Positions 53,488 to 59,966 of a stretch of DNA of 59,966 nt are shown in pieces. Both the position numbers and the translations under genes were made by a program. Below the pieces are notes generated by a model. It had not been told where the DNA came from and ran no database searches. It saw only the letters and a list, made by a program, of their open reading frames with translations. The stretch is from NCBI GenBank assembly GCA_012838665.1, contig DUOX01000046.1:1-59966 (forward strand), written 5' to 3'. Source of the stretch: Clostridiales bacterium (lineage in GTDB: Bacteria; Bacillota; Clostridia; Oscillospirales; Oscillospiraceae). The number at the start of each line of letters is the position of its first letter. Positions within the stretch are counted from its first letter, which is position 1.

Positions 53488-55315
53488 AGCAGAGCCCCCC
53501 TTTCATAAGGGTGCTGGCACCGCAGTCGGTACAGTGGGCGGCGCAGTCCGGGGTGAGCACGCAGCTATAGGCGCGCTCCCGCTCCCTCCACAAATGCTCC
53601 GGCCTTACCCTCATGTTTATCCGGTACCAGGGCATCAGCTCCTCCCTGCTGCGCGCGCGGTTGGCGTAAAAAGCCGGGTCCAGGCCGCAAGCCTCAAAGG
53701 CGGCCAGCCAGCGCTCAAGGGAGAAGTTCTCGCTCCAGGCCTCCATCCTGCCGCCGGATTGCCAAACCAGCTCTATGACTGCTCCAAGCCTCCTGTCGCC
53801 CCTGGAGAGCACCGCTTCTATAAAGCTGGTCTCCGGGTCGTGCCAGTTGTAATTAATGGCCTTGGACCGCAGGTTGTCGGCCAGCAGCTTTACCCGGCGC
53901 CTGTACTCCTCCATTGTAATCCGAGGCTCCCACTGGAAGGGGCTGTGGGGCTTGGGCACAAAACAGGATGTGCTGACGGTTATCTTCACGCCCCGGCTTT
54001 TGGACTTGGCATGGCTTTTCCAGGTCTGCAGCACTTTGTGTGCCAGGTCTGCTATGCCCAGGACGTCCTCGTCCGTTTCCGTAGGCAGTCCCAGCATGAA
54101 ATAAAGCTTGACGCCGTTCCAGCCTCCCTCAAAAGCCACCCGGCAGGATTCCAGCAGGTCCTCCTCGGTCACATTTTTGTTAATGGCGTCTCGCAGGCGC
54201 TGGGTTCCTGCCTCCGGGGCAAAGGTCAGCCCTCCCTTTCGGACCCGCTGCACCCTCTTCATAATGTCCATGGATAAGTTATCCGCCCTCAGGGATGGTA
54301 GCGAGAGGTTAATATTGCGGGGCTCACACCAGTCCAGAAGCCCGTCGCAAAGCTCTTTTAGCCCCGGATAATCGCTGCTGCTTAGGGAGGACAGGCTTAT
54401 CTCCTGATAACCGGTATTCCTAAGGCTTTCTATGCCCTGCTGCACCAGCTTTTCCACGCTTCTGATCCGCACCGGCCTGTAGGCAAAGCCCGCCTGGCAG
54501 AAGCGGCAGCCCCGGATACAGCCACGAAACAGCTCCAGGGTAACCCTGTCATGCACTATCTCCGTGGAGGGCACTACGGACTTTGTGGGAAAATAGCTGT
54601 TTTCAAAGTCTTCAACTATCCGCTTTGTGACTACCTCTGGCGCTCCGTCTTTGGGCTCAATAGCCGCTATGGTGTCGTCGTTATTATATTTCACATCATA
54701 TAGGGAGGGCACATACACGCCCCCTATATTGGCAGCCCTGCGCAGGAACTCTTTCTTCGACCAGCCCTCTTTTTTTGCCCGGCGGAAAAGTTCCAGCACT
54801 TCCCTGCCCATATCCTCTCCCTCGCCTATGGCAAACAGGTCGATATAATCCGCCAGAGGTTCCGGGTTGCAGCAGCTTGTCCCGCCTGCAAAAACCAGGG
54901 GTACAAGTCCGGGCCTATCGGCGCTTTTCAGGGGTATGCTGGCAAGGTCCAGCATATTCAGTACATTGGTATAGGCCATTTCATATCCCAGTGAAAAGGC
55001 TACCGCATCGAAATCGGAGACGGGGTCGCCGCTCTCTAAAGCCCAGAGAGGTATCCCCTCCTGCCGCATTTCCTCTTCCATGTCTATCCAGGGAGCAAAT
55101 ACCCGTTCACACCACACTCCGGGCATTTCATTTATTATGCCGTAGAGAATCCGCATCCCTAGGTTAGACATGCCTATCTCATAGGTGTCGGGAAAACAAA
55201 AGGCCACGCGAAGGTCCACTTCGGATTTATCCTTAATTATTTGATTGTATTCGCCGCCGGTGTAGCGTGCCGGCTTCTGCACGCGGCGCAAAACCTTCTC
55301 AAGTTTCTTATCCAT
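53480..55315 (-). CDS. Radical SAM protein of the TIGR03960 type
   Basis: A 611-residue protein with a B12-binding-like N-terminal domain and a radical SAM core with LFRGCIRGCRFCQAG, the CxxxCxxC cluster motif (near residue 265). The C terminus has Cys pairs (PDCAAHCTDCG). The start at 55315 begins with MDKKLEKVLRRVQKPARY; the ribosome site is weak. It overlaps DUF2344, its standard partner; the reaction is not known. Confidence 0.9.
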   Translation of the reverse strand: MDKKLEKVLRRVQKPARYTGGEYNQIIKDKSEVDLRVAFCFPDTYEIGMSNLGMRILYGIINEMPGVWCERVFAPWIDMEEEMRQEGIPLWALESGDPVSDFDAVAFSLGYEMAYTNVLNMLDLASIPLKSADRPGLVPLVFAGGTSCCNPEPLADYIDLFAIGEGEDMGREVLELFRRAKKEGWSKKEFLRRAANIGGVYVPSLYDVKYNNDDTIAAIEPKDGAPEVVTKRIVEDFENSYFPTKSVVPSTEIVHDRVTLELFRGCIRGCRFCQAGFAYRPVRIRSVEKLVQQGIESLRNTGYQEISLSSLSSSDYPGLKELCDGLLDWCEPRNINLSLPSLRADNLSMDIMKRVQRVRKGGLTFAPEAGTQRLRDAINKNVTEEDLLESCRVAFEGGWNGVKLYFMLGLPTETDEDVLGIADLAHKVLQTWKSHAKSKSRGVKITVSTSCFVPKPHSPFQWEPRITMEEYRRRVKLLADNLRSKAINYNWHDPETSFIEAVLSRGDRRLGAVIELVWQSGGRMEAWSENFSLERWLAAFEACGLDPAFYANRARSREELMPWYRINMRVRPEHLWRERERAYSCVLTPDCAAHCTDCGASTLMKGGLCCG

Positions 55316-55408
55316 AACACACGTCCAATACCAGATATAAAATATAAAGTTTGATTGATAATGCCTATGTATTGTATAATAAGAGAGCGCCAAAAACAAG
55401 CATGCAGC

Positions 55409-56038
55409 CTATGTATCCGATACGTATTCCGTCAGCACATGCCAAAAAAGCCACAGTCCCACCGGTATTAAAGCAATCCCGTATCCCCGGTAGAAGTACC
55501 ACAAGCCAGCCAGCATCAGGCCTATGGCCGTCAAAAGGGTGGTTAAGAACATTACTGTTTCAGCCACCTCATATTCCAAAAAACTGGAAAGCGCCAAATC
55601 CAGAACCCTCCCACCGTCAAGAGGGCTGGCCGGCAGCAGGTTGAAAATAGTCAGAACAAGGCTTATTCCAGCGCTGCAAAGGAGAAATTCACTGCCCAGC
55701 TTCCTGCCTGCAAAAGAGGCGGCAATGGCGTAGATGAGGCCAAACAAAGGCCCCAGGGCAGCGGCCAGCAGCTCTCCGCCTAAACCCATTCTTCCCCGGT
55801 AATCCATGCGTATTCCCGAGAGGCTAAAATGCAGGCCGGTTATTTTCACCCCTTTAAGCCATAAAGCCAGGGCGTGCCCGGCTTCATGGGCCACAACCGC
55901 CGGCACAAAGGAAGAAAGCAGTCCCGTATCGTCAAAAAAATACAGCGCCGCAAACAGGAGCAGAAAACCGGCGCTGACCGTGATGAACTTCTTTTGTCCC
56001 TCCAAAGGGGCGTTTCTTTTCACATATATCTTATTCAT
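55409..56038 (-). CDS. M50 family metalloprotease, SpoIVFB-like
   Basis: A 209-residue multi-pass protein with the zinc motif VVAHEAGHALAL (HEAGH) and NLLPASPLDGGRVLDL, the layout of SpoIVFB, which cleaves pro-sigma-K. A TTG two codons earlier is possible. It follows an M23 gene by 9 bp, as spoIVFB follows spoIVFA. The role in sporulation is inferred. Confidence 0.85.
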   Translation of the reverse strand: MNKIYVKRNAPLEGQKKFITVSAGFLLLFAALYFFDDTGLLSSFVPAVVAHEAGHALALWLKGVKITGLHFSLSGIRMDYRGRMGLGGELLAAALGPLFGLIYAIAASFAGRKLGSEFLLCSAGISLVLTIFNLLPASPLDGGRVLDLALSSFLEYEVAETVMFLTTLLTAIGLMLAGLWYFYRGYGIALIPVGLWLFWHVLTEYVSDT

Positions 56039-56047
56039 GGCCAAAAA

Positions 56048-56977
56048 TCACAACACGCTCAGGTAGAATTCCGGATTTAGATATACTCCGTCCTTTATCA
56101 GCTCAAAATGCAGATGGGGTCCGGTGACCTCGCCTGTTTGCCCTACATAGGCAATCTTCTGGCCTTTTTTTACGCTGTCGCCGCTGGACACCAATATTTC
56201 GCTGCAGTGCGCGTAAAGAGTTTCATATCCTTCCCCGTGTCCGATAATCAGATAATGCCCATAGGTGTCGTTCTCCCCGGACGCAAGAACGACACCGTTG
56301 GCAAAAGCGAGAATGTCATCCCCTGAATTGGCAGCAAAGTCCGTACCGTAATGGAACTTAACGGAGCCGGCAATGGGGTGGAGCCTGAAGCCAAACCCTG
56401 AAGAAGTGTGACCCTGGATGGGGCTGGTATATTCAAAGGGCAGGGGCGGCATTGTATAGCTTACATTTTCAGGCACTTCATAGTCCGAATACTCCGCCTG
56501 TGTTTCGAGAAAAGCCGCTATTGCCTCCGGCATTTTCTCCTCATCCTGTTGTTCCGGCTCCTCCGCTGGGATTTCAGCCATCGCCTCCTGGGCCGGCTCT
56601 ATTTCTTCCTCTTCACTGTCTGCAATATCACCGGCTCTTTCCCCTTTGGGAACGACAATGGAAAAGCCTTCCCGCAACTCTCCAATTGTCGCTGGGGAAT
56701 AACCGGTGGGGGCCCATTTTTCATGGCCCTTTATTGAGTCAGGCCCTGTATCTTCCGCAGCCTCTTCTTTATACAAGCTGTTTAAAACAGAAACAAACCC
56801 CTTATCGTCAGACAGCCTCTCCCCCAGGGCGAGCATGGCCGCTTTATAATCGGTATTCTCGTCAATGGCCGGCAGAATCTTATATTTAAGTTCCTGGGCA
56901 ATGGTGGGGGACATCAGCTTTACTGCCGTGATAAGTATAAAAATCACGGCGGATATGTAAAACTTCACCCTGGACAT
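56048..56977 (-). CDS. M23 family peptidase, SpoIVFA/SpoIIQ-like
   Basis: A 309-residue protein with an N-terminal transmembrane helix (about 5-25), a long acidic Glu/Ala/Pro-rich linker (about 120-175) and a C-terminal LytM domain (about 190-309) with HYGTDF and GPHLHFEL, so the zinc ligands look intact. The ATG at 56977 has GGGAGGTG upstream. By position next to the M50 gene it may be the SpoIVFA-like partner that regulates it. Confidence 0.83.
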   Translation of the reverse strand: MSRVKFYISAVIFILITAVKLMSPTIAQELKYKILPAIDENTDYKAAMLALGERLSDDKGFVSVLNSLYKEEAAEDTGPDSIKGHEKWAPTGYSPATIGELREGFSIVVPKGERAGDIADSEEEEIEPAQEAMAEIPAEEPEQQDEEKMPEAIAAFLETQAEYSDYEVPENVSYTMPPLPFEYTSPIQGHTSSGFGFRLHPIAGSVKFHYGTDFAANSGDDILAFANGVVLASGENDTYGHYLIIGHGEGYETLYAHCSEILVSSGDSVKKGQKIAYVGQTGEVTGPHLHFELIKDGVYLNPEFYLSVL

Positions 56978-57092
56978 GTGAGCACACCTCCCTAGAAGAT
57001 AATATGCCGCGTCGTACAAGCATATGACCTTTCATGAAGCGTTGCCCGTTTATTCAAGACTTATACCGGCTTTAAAGGCAGGGTATATATGC

Positions 57093-57126
57093 AAAAAAGA
57101 AGACGGAGGCTTAAAACCCCGTCTTC
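57093..57126 (-). terminator. Terminator after the truncated dehydrogenase gene
   Basis: GAAGACGG pairs with CCGTCTTC (57099-57106 with 57119-57126) around a 12-base loop, and TTTTTT follows on the minus strand. Confidence 0.85.
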
Positions 57127-57170
57127 ACTATTATGCTCGTGCAACTTGTCACCAAACCATGCGCCGCAGG

Positions 57171-57842
57171 TTAACTGTATTTGTAGAACCCTTCTCCGGT
57201 GGATACGCCCAGCTTTCCTTCGTCTATGTACTTTTTCAGCATCTGCTTGATTCCCTCAAAATTATAGGGGAACATCATCTTTTTTAACAGCGGCTTTACA
57301 AGTCCCGGGACTTTCTGGTACTGCTCGGCAATGTTATATGCGGTGTTAAGGCCAACGATGTCGATTATCTGGAAAGGGCCCCTCGGGGCGCCTGTGCCGA
57401 GAGTCCAGGCCTTGTCGACGCTTTCAGGGTCGGATATGCCGTTTGCCACCAGGTCCATACCGCTGAAAAGGAATGGAACCAGCATGGAGTTCAGAAGATA
57501 ACCGGCTTTCTCCTTCCTTACGGGAAGGGAAATCATGCGGATTTCTTCGGCGAATTCCATAACCTGGTCAAAATACTGCTCATGCGTTCCGGGATGCGGC
57601 ATAATTTCTGCGATGTTGTTTTTCCAGATGGAGTTTGCAAAATGCAGAGAAAGGTATTTTTCCGGTCTTCCAGTGTATTTGGCAAATTGGGACGGAAGGA
57701 ATGTGGAGGAGTTGGTAACCAACACCGCTTTCTCCGGAGGGCATGTGGCAAGCTGCTTATAGAAGGCTGTTTTTTCCGCCTCGTTTTCTGCCACAGATTC
57801 GATTACCAGGTCGGCAACAACGACATTTTTAAAAGAACCCAT
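57171..57842 (-). pseudogene. 3-hydroxyacyl-CoA dehydrogenase with internal in-frame deletion
   Basis: A 223-residue protein, some 80-90 shorter than usual for the family. The first ten residues (MGSFKNVVVA) look like the first beta strand that precedes the NAD motif GxGxxG, and they join directly to DLVIESVAENEAEK, the fourth strand region. The NAD-binding glycine loop is thus missing, while the catalytic region (TNSSTFLPSQF, LHFANSIW) and the C-terminal domain remain. The ribosome site AAGGAGAG and the start look intact. It is probably non-functional as an NAD enzyme. The neighbouring region carries a decayed integrase, so rearrangement or assembly error are both possible. Confidence 0.75.
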
Positions 57843-58008
57843 TTAATCTCTCCTTTCTTCCGCCGCTCTCCCATTGTAAAAGGAGGGCAAGGCTGAATTG
57901 TTTATTTTGTCAACCTAAGTATAGCTACTTATTGAGCTTTTTCAATCTGATTAATTCAAGGTTTCTTGACCATTGCAACAATCCATGCACCAAAGCAATA
58001 TCAGGCTG

Positions 58009-58038
58009 TTGACAATACCGGAAAAAACGTGGTAATAT
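58009..58038 (+). promoter_or_regulatory. Putative promoter upstream of recombinase remnant and tRNA-Pro
   Basis: TTGACA and TAATAT are separated by 18 bases on the plus strand. It points to the recombinase fragment and, 330 bp on, to tRNA-Pro. Confidence 0.4.
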
Positions 58039-58280
58039 AATTATCACGCGACGCTGGAGTGCCTAAATAATTGGCCGCTTAAAACGCACTGTTGTCGTCA
58101 TACTTGCGCAACCGCTTTGGCGGAGGCTAAAGTACCGCCCGCCACAATAAGACTATATTAGGTCACGAGGATTACAGTACAACATTGATATATACCCACA
58201 TCAGTCTCAACGAGATGCTGGAGGGAATTAATAAGCAATACGTGCCGAGTGGTAACGCGAGTAGTAACGGCGAGTGGTAA
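58036..58280 (+). pseudogene. Decayed tyrosine recombinase/integrase C-terminal fragment
   Basis: No intact frame is present. In one frame (58036-58158) the DNA encodes LNNWPLKTHCCRHTCATALA then EAKVPPATIRL, which matches the HxxRH box and following helix of tyrosine recombinases. After a one-base shift near 58156 it continues as LGHEDYSTTLIYTHISLNEM, matching the LGH and catalytic-tyrosine (IYTH) box, and ends with a stop at 58278-58280. The N-terminal part and the first catalytic arginine are absent. It is a remnant of a mobile element near a tRNA gene, the usual target of such integrases. Confidence 0.75.
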
Positions 58281-58293
58281 CGCAGGTGGTAAC
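58245..58293 (+). repeat. Four short imperfect tandem repeats
   Basis: Four copies of a 12-13 base unit of the type SCGAGTGGTAAC lie head to tail (58245-58256, 58257-58268, 58269-58281, 58282-58293), in the tail of the recombinase fragment and just beyond it. Confidence 0.7.
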
Positions 58294-58368
58294 AAACAAT
58301 AGGACACATAAGGACGAAAAAAGACACCAATCCCGCAAAGCATTGAAATGTCTAGCTTTGTCCACTAT

Positions 58369-58444
58369 CGGGGTGTAGCGCAGATGGTAGCGTGCATGGT
58401 TCGGGACCATGAGGCCGTGGGTTCAAGTCCCACCACTCCGACCA
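58369..58444 (+). tRNA. tRNA-Pro(CGG)
   Basis: A complete cloverleaf of 76 bases: acceptor stem CGGGGTG with CACTCCG, anticodon stem CATGG with CCATG around loop TTCGGGA (anticodon CGG), T arm GTGGG-TTCAAGT-CCCAC, and encoded CCA. A terminator follows at once. Confidence 0.95.
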
Positions 58445-58446
58445 TT

Positions 58447-58487
58447 AAAAATCCCTGTATTCTCAACGGATACAGGGATTTTTATTT
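58447..58487 (+). terminator. Terminator after tRNA-Pro
   Basis: A perfect 14-bp stem (58447-58460 with 58470-58483) with 9-base loop and a T-rich end follows the tRNA by 2 bp. Confidence 0.92.
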
Positions 58488-58828
58488 TAACCGGGCACAC
58501 GCCATATTACATACTTTTTTTGAAAAATTCTACACTATCATTCGGGATTCTCACAGCTTCAAAAAGAAAAAGACCGACGGTATGGCACGGTTCAATAGGG
58601 AAACTTGTTGAACCATACCCAAACCGATACGGAAAAAGCAATAAGAGAGGCATTATCACAATGATAATGTCTCGTTCTTCATATCAGCATAGCCCCGGCC
58701 GACAGATCATCTGAATGGCATTCAGGAAGTCGAAAGCTCGAGCCCTCGTCTCCGCAGTTCACATTCCATCTATATTCCATATTTCATTTCATTAACTGTT
58801 TATAACCTTTGTAAGCTGCATTCACTTT
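58488..58828. other. Gene-free stretch between tRNA-Pro and the germination gene
   Basis: About 340 bases without a convincing gene. It holds two inverted repeats: 58579-58595 with 58608-58619 (12 bp with a 5-base bulge), and 58647-58658 with 58662-58673 (12 bp with one G-U, loop of 3). The second may end transcription of the germination gene or of the tRNA. No gerC-like gene is present here. Confidence 0.6.
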
Positions 58829-59929
58829 TTAATATCTTGCTTTCAACATCCGTTTTTTTATCAGATGTACAAGTAAGAGCAAAAGAGGCAGAATCAATCC
58901 GTGCGTGGTAATATAGGGCAGCCAAACATTAACCCAGCTTGCTTGATATATGACATCCGGGAAAACAACGCCTGACATTACCAATGTAATAAGTCCCAGC
59001 GGCATGACAATCCTTTTATGGTCTTTTAGCCCGATAAGCTGCGATAGTCCTGTTGCGCCTGCATAGAAAAACAAAAAACCTATCATAAATTGCGTTATGG
59101 TCCAGGTATAGGCAACAATAGATTCAAGCCTTGTGAATATGGGGCCGAGTCTTATTTCTTTGGCAAGCAGGTATGTCGGATACTGCGAACTGGCGGTAAT
59201 CTTGCTTCCAAGTATCAGTGTGGACATGAGGGTTGTTATGAAAGTGATGAAACCGGCCCATAAAAAACCTTTAAATAACGATTTCTTAGCTTCTGAAACA
59301 TTATCCGTATTCGCCGGATATATCATCATTATGGTTATTATAGGAAATACAATAAAGCATGACAAAACGTATGAACCTTTAAAGATTGGAATCATACCGT
59401 TTTCTAAAACCGGCTGCAGGTTCTCGAACTTTATATTCGGGGAAACAAGAAGCGCTGCCAAAACAGCCAGAAATAGGACAAAACGGATGTATATCTCGGA
59501 AGCGCGCGCAATTGTTTCTATTCCGTATAATACGGCTATTACGACCGCTGTGACAAACATAAAGCTTATGGCATACGGCGGTGTTTCAGGCAAGGCTTGC
59601 GTTGTCAAAAAATTGCTGACATACCATGGCAGTTGACATGCCATATTCAGACATAAAAATACATAACTGGCCGCGGCAACCGTGCCAATCCATCTTCCAA
59701 AAATCTTTTTCATGATCTCAACAAATGTTAACTCTGGATACTGGCTGCCCAAATACCAATAAATCCATACCACCGGCATGCCGATTACAGGAGTCAGCAA
59801 TGCCGAAATCCATGCGTCCTGTTTTGCTATAACCGCCATTGCGGAGGCAATAACGATAACCGAACCTCCGAATGCGCCGTTGGCAGTTAATGAATAAAGC
59901 TGATGATTTGTAATTTTTGTTCTTTGCAT
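58829..59929 (-). CDS. Spore germination permease of the GerAB/YndE family
   Basis: A 366-residue protein with ten hydrophobic segments, the size and layout of GerAB (APC superfamily), the membrane subunit of germinant receptors that sense nutrients in the spore inner membrane. The opening KITNHQLYSLTANGAFGGSVI and segment YGIETIARASEIY are family features. The start has GAGG upstream. A gene upstream (outside the window) seems to end 10 bp before it, as expected for the gerAA partner; a gerAC gene does not follow. Confidence 0.9.
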   Translation of the reverse strand: MQRTKITNHQLYSLTANGAFGGSVIVIASAMAVIAKQDAWISALLTPVIGMPVVWIYWYLGSQYPELTFVEIMKKIFGRWIGTVAAASYVFLCLNMACQLPWYVSNFLTTQALPETPPYAISFMFVTAVVIAVLYGIETIARASEIYIRFVLFLAVLAALLVSPNIKFENLQPVLENGMIPIFKGSYVLSCFIVFPIITIMMIYPANTDNVSEAKKSLFKGFLWAGFITFITTLMSTLILGSKITASSQYPTYLLAKEIRLGPIFTRLESIVAYTWTITQFMIGFLFFYAGATGLSQLIGLKDHKRIVMPLGLITLVMSGVVFPDVIYQASWVNVWLPYITTHGLILPLLLLLVHLIKKRMLKARY

Positions 59930-59939
59930 ATCCCAAACC

Positions 59940-59966
59940 TCATTTTGTTATATTCTTCATAGTTTC
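59940..59966 (-). CDS. C-terminal end of an upstream gene (possibly gerAA)
   Basis: The last eight codons of a frame (ETMKNITK) and a TGA stop 10 bp before the GerAB start, running off the right edge. By operon position this could be the A subunit of the germinant receptor. Too short to identify. Confidence 0.3.
   Translation of the reverse strand, partial: ETMKNITK

Noticed and set aside
58245-58293. CRISPR array
   Set aside because: The units are contiguous, 12-13 bases long, with no spacers and no cas genes nearby.
58348-58611. An 87-codon plus-strand frame over the tRNA and its terminator
   Set aside because: It reads through the tRNA-Pro gene and the terminator stem, so it is a chance frame.

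Overview
This 60 kb window reads as chromosome of an endospore-forming Gram-positive anaerobe of the class Clostridia, most like the Oscillospirales/Ruminococcaceae side of that class. The evidence is gene content: an IspH protein fused to S1 RNA-binding domains, a SipL-like SPOCS/LysM protein, a YtfJ/GerW protein, a SpoIVFA/SpoIVFB-like M23-M50 pair, a GerAB germinant permease, RemA, CdaA/CdaR, and the radical SAM/DUF2344 pair. Ribosome binding sites are strong (GGAGG type) and decide most starts. Twelve genes use TTG or GTG starts, and infC appears to start at ATC.

Layout. 0-2.8 kb: histidine genes (hisZ, start of hisG) and the infC-rpmI-rplT operon with a leader that contains an attenuator-like terminator. 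2.9-7.5 kb: single genes on both strands (CmpB-like membrane protein, deoC, an unknown gene, a double-OB SSB-like protein, a lysA-type decarboxylase, yebC). 7.5-9.6 kb: sipL-like gene and two tiny genes. 9.6-24 kb: one long run of minus-strand genes with almost no gaps (rseC-like, DUF5685, J-domain protein, membrane protein, yicC, remA, gmk, rpoZ, priA, def, fmt, rsmB, rlmN, prpC, prkC, rsgA). It joins nucleotide supply, transcription, replication restart, translation start and ribosome maturation to a Ser/Thr kinase/phosphatase pair. 24-29.8 kb: cdaA-cdaR (c-di-AMP), a desulfurase-like gene with a DUF3343 partner, ispD-ispF and carD. 29.8-35.4 kb: rpiR-type regulator, flavoprotein, cmk, plsC, ispH-S1. 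35.4-40.5 kb: M50 protease, scpA, scpB, DUF2953, ytfJ, dacB-type carboxypeptidase, rluB-type synthase. 40.6-47.2 kb: tig, clpP, clpX, lon, engB, a proteostasis cluster. 47.2-52.9 kb: phosphoesterase, DUF1540, and rplS, lepB, ylqF, rnhB, yraN, thrC. 52.9-57.1 kb: M23, M50, radical SAM, DUF2344. 57.1-60 kb: a scarred region.

Most of the window is conserved core genome, and I do not see a complete new defence or biosynthetic system. The most informative part is the right-hand scar: a 3-hydroxyacyl-CoA dehydrogenase that has lost its NAD-binding segment by an apparently in-frame deletion, a decayed tyrosine recombinase fragment not visible as an intact reading frame, short tandem repeats in the fragment's tail, and an intact tRNA-Pro(CGG). 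Other points worth a look are the ATC start and leader of infC, a REP-like inverted repeat inside the long operon, a 104-bp gene overlap (DUF2953/ytfJ), and small uncharacterised genes.
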